Positions 17,098 to 25,543 of a stretch of DNA of 43,164 bases are shown piece after piece. The stretch spans positions 1-43,164 of the forward strand of contig JAKPDL010000217.1 in assembly GCA_029552825.1 (NCBI GenBank), given 5' to 3'. Source of the DNA: Bacteroidota bacterium. GTDB lineage: Bacteria > Bacteroidota > Bacteroidia > Bacteroidales > VadinHA17. The notes below the pieces were generated by a model. That model did no database searches and was not told where the DNA came from. It saw only the letters and a program-made list of their open reading frames with translations. Each line of letters begins with the position of its first letter. The first letter of the stretch is position 1. A program made the position numbers and the translations under genes.

Positions 17098-17748
17098 ATG
17101 GAAATATTTCTCCTGATAGTAATACTTATTCTGGCAGGTTACATTGCTTACCTGCATACAAAACTCATAAAAAGAGATCTTCAGTTTGAATCGCTCCTTA
17201 AAAAAATGGTCGTATCCGAAAGCCCGGCAAAATACGACGAATTAAGAAGCGAAAAAATTCTTGATGAAGATGTAATGAAATTTATGCTTGAATATGAAGA
17301 CAGGGCAAAAATTTATCTTCACTACACAAAATTCAAAAGCGATGCCGAAAACATACTAAAAGAAGGTTTCAGATTTGCGGAATCATTTTACAAGACGGCC
17401 TTTTCAGTAACCAGCGACAGGCTCGATCTGCTGGTAAAACACAACAGTAAAAGATATTACGGAGATTATGTGATAGTAATATGCATTTCAGACAGAATAA
17501 TCAAATATTACAACGACGAGATCGCAAAAGCAGGAATCAAAAACTGTAATTATGAAAATATCCTTACTGAAAGACCTCCCGAAAAAAATGACAACGCCGA
17601 CACCGTTTATGTTTTACCATCAAAATATATCAAAGGAATAATCAACCATCGTACAGGTGAAATAATAAAGAATCCTGATTTCGACCCTGATTATTCTTCT
17701 CCCTGGTTTGAAATCAACATTGAAAAAATGAAAACAATAAATCAATAA
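17098..17748 (+). CDS. Membrane-anchored protein of unknown function, possible ADP-ribosyltransferase-like fold
   Basis: The product is 216 residues. Residues 3-19 (IFLLIVILILAGYIAYL) are a single membrane anchor, followed by a polar helix to about 60. The rest is soluble. KIYLHYTKFKSDAENILKEG (71-90) resembles the H-x-T...A..Il..GF opening of ADP-ribosyltransferase and PARP-like folds. It is followed by a YKTAFSVTSD segment (98-107), strand YGDYVIVICIS (121-131) and TVYVLPSKYIKGIINHRTG (169-187). The match is by pattern only, and the catalytic Glu is not certain. It lies between corA and mscL on the same strand, 70 nt before mscL. I do not recognise a named family, so 'hypothetical membrane protein' is the safe label. 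Confidence 0.55.
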   Translation: MEIFLLIVILILAGYIAYLHTKLIKRDLQFESLLKKMVVSESPAKYDELRSEKILDEDVMKFMLEYEDRAKIYLHYTKFKSDAENILKEGFRFAESFYKTAFSVTSDRLDLLVKHNSKRYYGDYVIVICISDRIIKYYNDEIAKAGIKNCNYENILTERPPEKNDNADTVYVLPSKYIKGIINHRTGEIIKNPDFDPDYSSPWFEINIEKMKTINQ

Positions 17749-17817
17749 CAAGTAAAAACAACTTAAATTTTTATCTCACTAAATATTTTTAACTTTCCAT
17801 AATTAAAAATTATCACT

Positions 17818-18222
17818 ATGAAAATTATTGATGAATTCAAAGCCTTCGCAATGAAGGGCAATGTTGTCGACATGGCAGTAGGTATAATTATCGGAGCTGC
17901 CTTCGGCAAAATCGTATCATCCCTGGTGAGCGACATTATTATGCCTCCCATTGGTCTATTAATCGGCGGTGTAAATTTCACCGATCTGAAACTTGTTATG
18001 AAAGCTGCTTCGGACGGGAATCCTGCAGTTACATGGAATTATGGGAATTTTCTTCAGGTGTGCTTCGATTTTCTGATAGTTGCTTTTGCAGTATTTATGC
18101 TGATTAAAGCTATCAACACTCTCAGAAAAAAATCTGAAGCCCCTGCTGCTCCAGCTGCACCTCCTGAACCCCCTGCCGAAGTAAAACTACTTACTGAAAT
18201 AAGGGATCTGCTAAAAAAGTAA
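17818..18222 (+). CDS. mscL: Large-conductance mechanosensitive channel MscL
   Basis: This 134-residue protein carries the MscL N-terminus and first membrane helix ([20 protein letters not shown] then [20 protein letters not shown]). The second helix is [24 protein letters not shown] short Ala/Pro-rich linker (about 107-122) and the final amphipathic helix ([13 protein letters not shown]) follow. It forms a homopentameric inner-membrane pore that opens under high membrane tension and releases solutes during hypo-osmotic shock. Length is typical, and a clean terminator follows. Confidence 0.97.
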   Translation: MKIIDEFKAFAMKGNVVDMAVGIIIGAAFGKIVSSLVSDIIMPPIGLLIGGVNFTDLKLVMKAASDGNPAVTWNYGNFLQVCFDFLIVAFAVFMLIKAINTLRKKSEAPAAPAAPPEPPAEVKLLTEIRDLLKK

Positions 18223-18228
18223 CAAAAT

Positions 18229-18265
18229 AAAAGGGTGAAATCAATGCATAGGATTTCACCCTTTT
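18229..18265. terminator. Bidirectional terminator between mscL and the convergent barrel gene
   Basis: AAAAGGGTGAAATC (18229-18242) and GATTTCACCCTTTT (18252-18265) are perfect 14-bp complements around a 9-nt loop. The A-rich left end and T-rich right end make it work in both directions. It lies between the stop codons of convergent genes. Confidence 0.9.
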
Positions 18266-18301
18266 ATTTCATTAATTAAAACATTCCTTAATCTGTAGCC
18301 A

Positions 18302-19498
18302 TCAGAAAGCTGCTACAAATCCAACACTAAATTTTCCATATTTATCACCTGGCTCATCAATATAAGAATACTCTGATATAAGTCTGACATTCCTTCTTAA
18401 GACATGTCCAATATGAAATGTAGCGGACTTATAATCAAGCATATCATAATCTGACTCCACCCAGTTTAGCAGTCCGGTAAAATACCACTTGCTTGCATCG
18501 CCGCGGGGTGTAAAAATTGCTTCAAGATATCCCCCCTGAGTGTCTATCCCGGTTCCCCATGTTCCAAGTGTTTCATCAAAAATTCTTGCATCAGTACGAA
18601 GAATATACTGGGCATTAATTATAAAATGCTCATTAAAGTTGGCTTTGATTACCGGTCCGATCATTTTTATATTGCTTGTTAAGGTTACTGGTGCCCCGCT
18701 TACAATTTCCTTACCGAGGTAGCCCATCAGACCAATTGTAAAGCTCCTTCCCAGAGGTTGTGAAATATATAGAAGCAGGTTCTTATATTTATCTTTATCG
18801 AAAAGAAGTTCTTCACCTCCGTTGCCAATGCCGTTCCCGTTAATCAATTCTACAACAACTCCCGTACCGAGTTTAGGTATTTCGTAATCAGCCATTATTC
18901 CCCTTTCATATTTAAGAGAAGCGTTGCAGGTGCCAGGGACAGAGGTTAATATAGCAATGTCCTCAAGAGTAAGCCTTATCTCTCTTTTATAGAAAGGATC
19001 GCATGCCTGGAACTGGCCGGCAGTAATATTTATTCCGGTGCCGAAAAGATTGCTGTAAGTCAGGAATGCATCCTCGATCCCCACTATTTCACCACCTTCG
19101 CTCATGAAGAAATAAAAATAGTACGACAGCTTGTCTGATAATTCACCGCCAGAAAGGAGTTTAACGCCTGATGGTGCTCCGAAATCGAATTTCCCGCTGT
19201 TTCCGCGGTTGTATGATGCAATACCATCTACACGAACAGCCAGAGGAACCTCACGCAGCAGTGACAGCTTATCGTCACCCGTGTTTATAAAATAGCGTGG
19301 CGACTCATATTCGGTCATCCTGTAACCGCTTGCGGCAAATTCTTCACCATAAGGTTTGAGCCGGGGTACTGGTGAATGGCACACCTGACAGCTTATCTGA
19401 TATTTACGTGCAAAAGCAGGAATTCCTGATGCTTCACCAGAAACAAATAAACCAACGAAACAAGAAACAAGTATCAAATGAATCTTATTTATCTTCAT
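18302..19498 (-). CDS. Outer-membrane beta-barrel with N-terminal monoheme c-type site
   Basis: This 398-residue protein has a signal peptide (about 1-24) followed at once by AFARKYQISCQVCHSPVPRL, with one CXXCH heme-binding motif at 37-41. LKPYGEEFAASGYRM follows, wording shared with other heme-headed porin-like proteins (FSRKYxxSCxxCH...LNxFGxxFRxxGY). The rest is porin-like: alternating strands, glycine-rich turns and a C-terminal Phe (KFSVGFVAAF). It lies 15 nt after the pentaheme cytochrome gene on the same strand. I infer an outer-membrane conduit protein whose heme sits at the periplasmic or plug side and receives electrons from that cytochrome. A simple porin with a structural heme is the alternative. 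Confidence 0.7.
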   Translation of the reverse strand: MKINKIHLILVSCFVGLFVSGEASGIPAFARKYQISCQVCHSPVPRLKPYGEEFAASGYRMTEYESPRYFINTGDDKLSLLREVPLAVRVDGIASYNRGNSGKFDFGAPSGVKLLSGGELSDKLSYYFYFFMSEGGEIVGIEDAFLTYSNLFGTGINITAGQFQACDPFYKREIRLTLEDIAILTSVPGTCNASLKYERGIMADYEIPKLGTGVVVELINGNGIGNGGEELLFDKDKYKNLLLYISQPLGRSFTIGLMGYLGKEIVSGAPVTLTSNIKMIGPVIKANFNEHFIINAQYILRTDARIFDETLGTWGTGIDTQGGYLEAIFTPRGDASKWYFTGLLNWVESDYDMLDYKSATFHIGHVLRRNVRLISEYSYIDEPGDKYGKFSVGFVAAF

Positions 19499-19513
19499 AA
19501 TTATATTTTTAGT

Positions 19514-20878
19514 TTAGGGTAAAATTGTTATCCAGGTAGAATGGTCGTTAACTGGAATTATTTCTGATTCATCAGCCGGTACGCCCAGAAAATCTGCTAC
19601 AGGTTTCACCAGAAGCTGGTAATTCAGTGTAGCGGTGACTTTCATTTTTCCCGGTGAAACATTTGACGGAATCCTGAAAGTAAATTTTTCTGTTTTTGTT
19701 TCACGCGGGCCGATGCGGTAATCTACACCCAGTTTGGCTGTATTCCATTGCATTATGGTCATGTTTCCATCTGGGTCGAGATAAGGCATACGGAATATCC
19801 TGTTGCCTGCGGGGATGCCGTCGCGTTGCAGCCCCTTAAAATCTTTTATTCCTTTTGGAATGCCCAGATCCTGATATGCCAGATAATCGCCCGATATTGT
19901 ATATTCCTCTCCTTCAAATCCTTTTTTGTCAACACTCAGATGGTAAACCTTACCTTTTGCATCTGTTGCCTCAACGTTCAGCCATAATATTCTGTCTTCA
20001 ACAGAGCCTGTTGGAAACTTATGACCTGTTTTAGCATTGAACAGAGCTACAGTGAATATGACTGTCTCGCCCGGTTCCGCTTCCCGCACATCGGGTTCGA
20101 TTCTTATTTCAACTGTTCCCCTTACCTTTCCCGGATCGTGTCCACCATGAAACAAATGCAGCCGTGCATCAGCATAAGGTTTACCCATTATTGCATTAAG
20201 ATATTGGCCCTTAGGCATATGGCAATCCTGACACGGGACTCCCTGTGCAGCATAGGGTCCCTCCTTCCATTCGAGCTGAGTACTTTTAACCCACACACCG
20301 AAAGGATTTTTTTCATTATGGCATATTCCGCAATATTCGGTAGTGTGGAATATATCTTTAGTAATGATTTTATGGGCAGGTGATTCCACTGAAGGCTGCC
20401 GTCCGGCGTATTTGGTTGTTCCCGGACTGATCACATAGCTAAAGTTGAATGGCGGGTCAGAATGAGTCTCCTGAATAAGATGGCATACCTCACATGAAAC
20501 AGATTCGTTAGCCATTGAATTTTCTGCAGGCCGTGGCGGAGGAAATTTGCCGTTCATATATGCGAGCGGGGTGTGGCATCCATTGCAGCCGTCAACAACT
20601 TCACGAAGCTGGGGCACTGCTGTGGCATGTGCTTCAGCAAGGTCGAAATACTCAATCTCATCCCAGTGATGAGTATATGCCTGCGACATCATTGCCTGTG
20701 ACCACTGCTCATATATCCCGGGATGGCATGTCCTGCATTTTTTTGCACTTTCAAATTCCTTAAAAGCATGTCTACCTTTAAGATCTGTTTGAGTAATTGA
20801 AACGTTCAGAGCCGAAATAAACAGTGCTATAATTAAAATTACTGCATAGATTCCTTTTTTGAACGGGATGATAATCAT
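19514..20878 (-). CDS. Pentaheme c-type cytochrome (cytochrome c554-like)
   Basis: The product is 454 residues. Residues about 8-30 are an uncleaved anchor or signal (GIYAVILIIALFISALNVS). Five CXXCH heme sites lie at 48-52, 98-102, 129-133, 183-187 and 216-220, arranged as in cytochrome c554-like multiheme proteins. About 245-454 is a beta-rich C-terminal region (VEIRIEPDVREAEPGETVIF, TGHKFPTGSVEDRILWLNVE) without heme motifs, perhaps an Ig-like module. Histidines for distal ligation are plentiful (AYTHHWDE, AHATA, FHTTEY). It should be periplasmic and move electrons, probably toward the one-heme barrel encoded 15 nt downstream. No nitrite, hydroxylamine or other reductase gene is nearby. 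Confidence 0.85.
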   Translation of the reverse strand: MIIIPFKKGIYAVILIIALFISALNVSITQTDLKGRHAFKEFESAKKCRTCHPGIYEQWSQAMMSQAYTHHWDEIEYFDLAEAHATAVPQLREVVDGCNGCHTPLAYMNGKFPPPRPAENSMANESVSCEVCHLIQETHSDPPFNFSYVISPGTTKYAGRQPSVESPAHKIITKDIFHTTEYCGICHNEKNPFGVWVKSTQLEWKEGPYAAQGVPCQDCHMPKGQYLNAIMGKPYADARLHLFHGGHDPGKVRGTVEIRIEPDVREAEPGETVIFTVALFNAKTGHKFPTGSVEDRILWLNVEATDAKGKVYHLSVDKKGFEGEEYTISGDYLAYQDLGIPKGIKDFKGLQRDGIPAGNRIFRMPYLDPDGNMTIMQWNTAKLGVDYRIGPRETKTEKFTFRIPSNVSPGKMKVTATLNYQLLVKPVADFLGVPADESEIIPVNDHSTWITILP

Positions 20879-20926
20879 AACTTTATAAATTATTTTTTAA
20901 ATTAATGAAATACAGAATATCTGTTT

Positions 20927-21571
20927 TCACTCTAAATCTTTCATAATTTCCTTTGCTTCCCTATTATAATCCCTCAGTAATTTTTCAGCTGCACTCTTTG
21001 TGGCCATTCCTGTAATTGTAAAGAGCACAAGGATAGCAGCAAGAACCCACATAATTATTTTTATTGTTCCGGGGGTTGCCTTCAGCGAACCAGTAAGTCC
21101 ATGATACAAAAGCCATAACGAATAGAGCCAGATAATCAGGTTGACAATTAAACCCAGTGTCAGGCTTATGCCACCCAGAAAACTCAGCAATGCAGAAACA
21201 GGCATAATTACCATCAGAGATGCAGAAACTCTCATGCAAGCTTCAAAATCGGTGCTGCCTTTACCGATTGCCGAGATAACCATTATTATAACTGCCCCGA
21301 TAAATAGTCCGATTATTGAACCAATGATTGCCCAAATCAATCCGACAAATCCAGCTGCACCACCCAGCAAGCTTCCTGCAGCCCCCAGATGAAATAAACC
21401 CCAAATCAGGTAAAAAATACCTGCTATCACACCATAAATGACAGCCTTAATAAGCGGTTCAACCATTCCACCGGCAGTCTTCATGGAAGAAAAATAGCTT
21501 TTCGGATTCAAAAGAGTCTCTTTTGATTCATTAATGAAAGCATTAAAATCGAAGGATGTTCCGTTGCTCAT
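20927..21571 (-). CDS. Yip1-domain membrane protein
   Basis: This 214-residue protein has a short soluble N-terminus (NESKETLLNPKSYFSSMK, the 'L..P..ff' opening of Yip1-domain proteins) and then five hydrophobic segments between about 35 and 192. It ends in a charged cytoplasmic tail (AAEKLLRDYNREAKEIMKDL). The family is found in bacterial inner membranes and has no agreed function. It precedes the cytochrome gene by 48 nt on the same strand, so it could be the first gene of a three-gene unit, though nothing in it points to electron transfer. Confidence 0.75.
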   Translation of the reverse strand: MSNGTSFDFNAFINESKETLLNPKSYFSSMKTAGGMVEPLIKAVIYGVIAGIFYLIWGLFHLGAAGSLLGGAAGFVGLIWAIIGSIIGLFIGAVIIMVISAIGKGSTDFEACMRVSASLMVIMPVSALLSFLGGISLTLGLIVNLIIWLYSLWLLYHGLTGSLKATPGTIKIIMWVLAAILVLFTITGMATKSAAEKLLRDYNREAKEIMKDLE

Positions 21572-21695
21572 AGTTCAGTAAATTTTAGTTTGACAAAAAT
21601 TACTTAAAAATGAAATATCATTCTGAGTAAAATTAATTCAGAAACGTTTGATTTCCTAATTTTACAAAAATTATTTCAATAATATTGGGTACAGA

Positions 21696-21718
21696 TGACA
21701 TAATAAATTAATATGTCA
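21696..21718. promoter_or_regulatory. 23-bp near-perfect palindrome upstream of the GH53 gene
   Basis: The arms TGACATA (21696-21702) and TATGTCA (21712-21718) are perfect inverse complements. The centre adds TAA/TTA symmetry, so 20 of the 22 non-central positions match. It lies 52 nt before the GH53 ATG, in a 199-nt gap between divergent genes. Its size and symmetry suit an operator for a dimeric regulator. The regulator is not in the window. Confidence 0.55.
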
Positions 21719-21770
21719 CCAATTTATATCTGATAATGGATGCAATTTAAACTTTTAAATTTTTATTGAG

Positions 21771-22829
21771 ATGAACCATAAAAATATTTTCCTGATCGGT
21801 CTTTTTTGCATTTTAGTATTTTCAGTTAATAGTGTTTATTCGCAGATTAGTAATTTTAATTATGCCATTGGGGCCGACCTGTCATTCCTGAAAAGTGCTG
21901 AGGATATGGGATTTAAATTTAAGGAAGATGGAGTGCCAAAGGATGGACTAAAGATTTTCAAAGATCACGGTTATGAATGGATCCGGTTGAGGCTTTTTCA
22001 CACCCCAACTCGACTTCCAAATAATCTTCAGTATACTATTGAGCTTGCTTCAAAAGCAAAAGCAATGGGATTTAAATTTCTTTTGAATTATCATTACTCC
22101 GATACCTGGGCTGATCCGGGCAAGCAATATACTCCAGCCGCGTGGGAAGGAAAGACTCATAAAGAGCTTGTTGAGGCAGTTTATGAATATACAAAATCCA
22201 CTATGGTAGCATTTCGTGAGGCTGGTTCTTTTCCCGAAATGGTTCAGATTGGCAATGAGGTTATTAACGGGATGCTCTGGCCTGATGGCAAATTGCCTGA
22301 TAACTGGGATAATTTCGCAGACCTTCTTAAAGCCGGAATACGTGGGGTGTATGATGCCTGTAATGAAACTGTTAAAAAGCCGCTGATAATGATTCACATA
22401 GATCAGGGAGGGAACAAAGAAAAGACCAGATGGTTCTTCGACAAAATCCAGTCGTACGGAATTGATTTTGACATTATAGGGCAATCTTATTACCCATGGT
22501 GGCATGGAACCCTGCTGGACCTCAGGGATAATATGATCTTCATGGCTGAGACATATAGAAAACCGATAATTCTTGTTGAAGTTGCATATTGTTCATCACC
22601 AACTGAGTACAAGGAACGCCCGGGTCCGTTTCCTGAAACCCCTGAAGGACAGAAAGAATTTCTGGAAGAAGTAAACAAAATAGTAACAACAGCTCCCGGA
22701 AAATACGGAGCTGGCGTATTCTGGTGGGAACCTGCCACCTATGGTGGCCGTTCAACCCGTGATTACTTTGATGAAGCCGGGAATGTACTTCCGGTAATTA
22801 CAGTTTTTGACAGGTACACCCGGCGTTAG
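21771..22829 (+). CDS. Arabinogalactan endo-beta-1,4-galactanase (GH53), secreted
   Basis: This 352-residue protein has a signal peptide (about 1-25, ending VYSQ) and then a complete GH53 (beta/alpha)8 barrel. Family features are IGADLSFL at the first strand, WIRLRLFHTP (70-79), LNYHYSDTWADPGKQ (105-119), the acid/base Glu163 in QIGNEVINGMLWP and the nucleophile Glu270 in IILVEVAY. GVFWWEPA closes the barrel. It hydrolyses beta-1,4-galactan side chains of pectin (type I arabinogalactan) to galacto-oligosaccharides. It stands alone behind a palindrome rather than in a susCD cluster. A GH127-type enzyme elsewhere in the window fits the same plant-polysaccharide theme. Confidence 0.92.
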   Translation: MNHKNIFLIGLFCILVFSVNSVYSQISNFNYAIGADLSFLKSAEDMGFKFKEDGVPKDGLKIFKDHGYEWIRLRLFHTPTRLPNNLQYTIELASKAKAMGFKFLLNYHYSDTWADPGKQYTPAAWEGKTHKELVEAVYEYTKSTMVAFREAGSFPEMVQIGNEVINGMLWPDGKLPDNWDNFADLLKAGIRGVYDACNETVKKPLIMIHIDQGGNKEKTRWFFDKIQSYGIDFDIIGQSYYPWWHGTLLDLRDNMIFMAETYRKPIILVEVAYCSSPTEYKERPGPFPETPEGQKEFLEEVNKIVTTAPGKYGAGVFWWEPATYGGRSTRDYFDEAGNVLPVITVFDRYTRR

Positions 22830-22851
22830 AACCAAATTCAATAGCAAACTC

Positions 22852-22965
22852 TCATTTGCCAGCCTTCTCTGCTTTTTTTGCTTTCTTTTCAGCCCTCTTT
22901 TCTTTCAGGGTTTTGGTTGGCTGTTTCTTCTTCTTGGCTTCACCTTTAGGTTTCTCGTGCGACAT
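22852..22965 (-). CDS. Lysine-rich 37-residue small protein
   Basis: An ATG at 22965-22963 opens a 38-codon frame ending in TGA at 22852. The product starts MSHEKPKGEAKKKKQPTKTL and ends EKRAEKKAKKAEKAGK. About half of its residues are Lys or Arg, with Glu and Ala between, so it is a very basic helix-former likely to bind nucleic acid or ribosomes. No Trp, Cys or membrane segment is present. It lies 101 nt after pgl on the same strand and converges with the GH53 gene (22-nt gap). Basic peptides with a TLKEKRAEKKAKK-like core are, as far as I recall, common in Bacteroidota. The function is unknown. Confidence 0.7.
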   Translation of the reverse strand: MSHEKPKGEAKKKKQPTKTLKEKRAEKKAKKAEKAGK

Positions 22966-23066
22966 AATCTTAATTATTTAGTTTAAAAGGCAGGATAAAT
23001 TTATAAAGATTAAATCTATTAACTGAAGATTATTTTCAACCAATTGTTAACAATAACATTATTTTT

Positions 23067-23804
23067 TTAAGCATACTGGCTTAACAGGGATGCTGCATCC
23101 AGATCCATATACCAGTATATTTTGCCGAAGTGAGGATTTACCATGCCAGCAGGATAATGTTTGGCATCCGGGTTATTAAGTATTTCAGCAACAATTTCAG
23201 CCTTATCTTTTCCTGAAACGAGAAAAATAATTCTTTCTGCATTATTTATCACTGGCAGGGTAAGTGTAATTCTTTTTTGTCCTGTTTCTGGATGTACTGC
23301 AACTTCACATGTTCTGACCGAACTAAGTACTTTCTCATCACCTGGAAATATTGATGCTATATGTCCGTCCGTTCCAAGCCCCAGGAAAACAATATCAAAT
23401 ACAGGAAATCCAAAACGAAATGGAACTTTTTTCTTGATTAGTTCAGAATATCTTATTGCTTCTGTTTGAGGATCATCTTCACCTCTGATTCTGTGAATTT
23501 TTCCAGCCTGTATCTTAATCCGTTCGAAAAAGTGTTCTCTTGCAACCCTGTAATTACTTTCCCTGTCACCGGGAGGGACGCAACGTTCATCGCTCCAGAA
23601 GAAATCAACTGCTTTCCATTCTGTACTAAGGGCATAATGTGTACCCAGAACTGAATAAAAGGTTCGCGGCGTATTGCCACCTGAAAGTGCAATGTTCAGG
23701 TGGTGGGAACGCCGGACTGCGTTATTGATAATAGCTGAAAGGTCTGCAGCAACTTCATGAGAGAGTGCCATTATGTTGTTCGATATCTTAATTATCCTGT
23801 CCAT
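23067..23804 (-). CDS. pgl: 6-phosphogluconolactonase
   Basis: This 245-residue enzyme hydrolyses 6-phosphogluconolactone in the oxidative pentose phosphate pathway. The DevB/glucosamine-6-phosphate isomerase-like fold shows in NIALSGGNTPRTFY near the N-terminus, WSDERCVPPGDRESNYR in the middle and FLGLGTDGHIASIFPGDE with the catalytic His. The frame stays open upstream to 23927, but that part overlaps zwf. I take the ATG at 23804 (MDRIIKISNNIMALSHEV) because it leaves a 4-nt gap to the zwf stop, the usual arrangement. It is the second gene of a zwf-pgl pair. Confidence 0.93.
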   Translation of the reverse strand: MDRIIKISNNIMALSHEVAADLSAIINNAVRRSHHLNIALSGGNTPRTFYSVLGTHYALSTEWKAVDFFWSDERCVPPGDRESNYRVAREHFFERIKIQAGKIHRIRGEDDPQTEAIRYSELIKKKVPFRFGFPVFDIVFLGLGTDGHIASIFPGDEKVLSSVRTCEVAVHPETGQKRITLTLPVINNAERIIFLVSGKDKAEIVAEILNNPDAKHYPAGMVNPHFGKIYWYMDLDAASLLSQYA

Positions 23805-23808
23805 ACTG

Positions 23809-25335
23809 TTAAAGTTCGCAAAAAGTTCCGTCATCAGCCAGATTTTTGCAGGGATAACGCCACTCAAGTCCATCGCCAATAATTTTTCCTGCCTCTTCAG
23901 GTCCCCATGTACCTGCAGGGTAACCATATATTTTTATGTCCCGGTTTTCAGCCCATGCTTTCTGAACAGGTTCAAGAAATTTCCAGGCTGTTTCGACAAT
24001 ATCATCGCGCGCAAACAACGTTGAATCGCCCATTATCACATCTCCGAGCAATCGTTCGTATGCCTCTGGGACTCTAACCTTTAAAAGATCTGAATAATGG
24101 AAATCCATACTAACATTCTCGACATTGAAACCGCTGCCTGGCTTTTTTATTCCAAATTTAAGCACAATACCTTCATCAGGTTGTATTCTTATAATAAGCT
24201 GATTTATGGCCTTATTCATATCATCTACATGAAACAGAAAATGTGGTGTAGGTTTAAAATTGACAACTATCTCAGTTACTCTGGTGGGCAGGCGTTTGCC
24301 GGTCCTGATAAAGAAAGGAACACCACCCCACCGCCAGTTGTTGATAAAAAATTTCATTGCCACATAAGTTTCGGTGCGAGAAGCCGGATTTACCCCGGGC
24401 TCCTGTCTGTAAGCAGGTATACATTGTCCCATTACCTTCGAAGCTGTATACTGCCCGCGGATTACATATTCTGGTACCTCTTCCTCCTTTAATGGCTGCA
24501 ATGATTGAAATACTTTCAGCACTTCATTTCTTATAGCATCGGGATGAATAGAAGATGGCGGTTCCATTGCAGTCAACCCCACCATCTGAAGCAGGTGGTT
24601 CTGAACCATATCACGCAGTGCTCCGGCCGAGTCGTAATATCCGCCTCTGTTTTCAACACCTATGCTTTCGGCAGAGGTAATCTGAATGTGGTGAATATAA
24701 TTGCGGTTCCACAAAGGCTCAAATAAACCGTTTGAAAATCTCATAACAAGAATATTCTGGACGGTTTCCTTGCCCAGGTAGTGATCAATCCGGTATATCT
24801 GTTTCTCAGAAAGAATCCGGTGAAGGTCTTCGTTCAACTTTCTGCAGGAAGCATACTCATATCCGAATGGCTTCTCAAAAACGAACCTTATGTATCCTTT
24901 GTCTTCCGAAGTAAGCCCTGCTTCATGTAACCTGAAAGGAATCACAGAGAACAGGTCGGGAGGTGTGGCAAGATAATATATACAGTTTATTGCACCACCT
25001 GATTCGTCTTCTTTCTTCTTGATCAATGATTTAAGATCTGTGTATCCTTCATGCGAAACCATGTCTGATTTGATATACAAGAAATGCTCAAGTAGCTCTT
25101 CTATAGAGCTATCTCTTATTTCACTTCTATAGGAAAACAATTTTATACCTTCACGCATTCTTGCTCTGAACTCTTCATCTGTTAAATTTTTTCTTCCAAC
25201 ACCCACGATATAAAACCTTTCAGGTATTGAGCCCTGGATATTAAGCGAATACAGTGCAGGAGCAAGCTTTCGGTAGGTAAGGTCGCCCGTGGCTCCGAAA
25301 ATTATAATAAAAAGAGTTTCACTTTGATTACTCAT
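23809..25335 (-). CDS. zwf: Glucose-6-phosphate 1-dehydrogenase
   Basis: This 508-residue protein oxidises glucose-6-phosphate and makes NADPH. Its Rossmann dinucleotide motif is IFGATGDLTYRKLAPALY (N-terminus). The active-site signature is RIDHYLGKE in the middle, followed by MRFSNGLFEPLWNRNYI. Family motifs MVQNHLLQM and FFIRTGKRLP follow. No transit or signal sequence is seen. It is first in a minus-strand operon with pgl, and is divergent from gltB across about 210 nt to the gltB leader. Together with the transhydrogenase genes further right it points to active NADPH supply for glutamate synthase and biosynthesis. Confidence 0.97.
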   Translation of the reverse strand: MSNQSETLFIIIFGATGDLTYRKLAPALYSLNIQGSIPERFYIVGVGRKNLTDEEFRARMREGIKLFSYRSEIRDSSIEELLEHFLYIKSDMVSHEGYTDLKSLIKKKEDESGGAINCIYYLATPPDLFSVIPFRLHEAGLTSEDKGYIRFVFEKPFGYEYASCRKLNEDLHRILSEKQIYRIDHYLGKETVQNILVMRFSNGLFEPLWNRNYIHHIQITSAESIGVENRGGYYDSAGALRDMVQNHLLQMVGLTAMEPPSSIHPDAIRNEVLKVFQSLQPLKEEEVPEYVIRGQYTASKVMGQCIPAYRQEPGVNPASRTETYVAMKFFINNWRWGGVPFFIRTGKRLPTRVTEIVVNFKPTPHFLFHVDDMNKAINQLIIRIQPDEGIVLKFGIKKPGSGFNVENVSMDFHYSDLLKVRVPEAYERLLGDVIMGDSTLFARDDIVETAWKFLEPVQKAWAENRDIKIYGYPAGTWGPEEAGKIIGDGLEWRYPCKNLADDGTFCEL

Positions 25336-25517
25336 TCAACGCATAATTATTATTGATTCTCTAATATAAAATTAAAACTATAAATGAAAAAACTACTCCT
25401 TAAGTTAAATTATATTTTGCCTGATGGTTATGGAAACTAAAAATGCTTAATTAAATTTTAAATAATTAATGTTAATAAATTTCTTTTTAATTTTTCTTAA
25501 ATATTTTAAGCAAATAT

Positions 25518-25525
25518 TATATTTG
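25518..25525 (+). promoter_or_regulatory. -7 promoter element for the gltBD leader
   Basis: TATATTTG matches TAnnTTTG exactly. The spaced -33 position (25494-25497) reads TTCT, a poor match. Transcription from about 25531 would start just before the leader ORF and give a leader of about 150 nt. Confidence 0.5.
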
Positions 25526-25543
25526 TACGAAAATTTTGAGGAA

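Noticed and set aside
23043-23054. 12-bp perfect palindrome ATTGTTAACAAT after pgl
   Set aside because: It is short and A+T-rich, so expected by chance in DNA of this composition; no promoter lies beside it.
23805-23927. Longer N-terminus for 6-phosphogluconolactonase
   Set aside because: It would overlap zwf by over 100 nt, and the extra residues read as zwf codons in another frame; the ATG at 23804 fits the family start.
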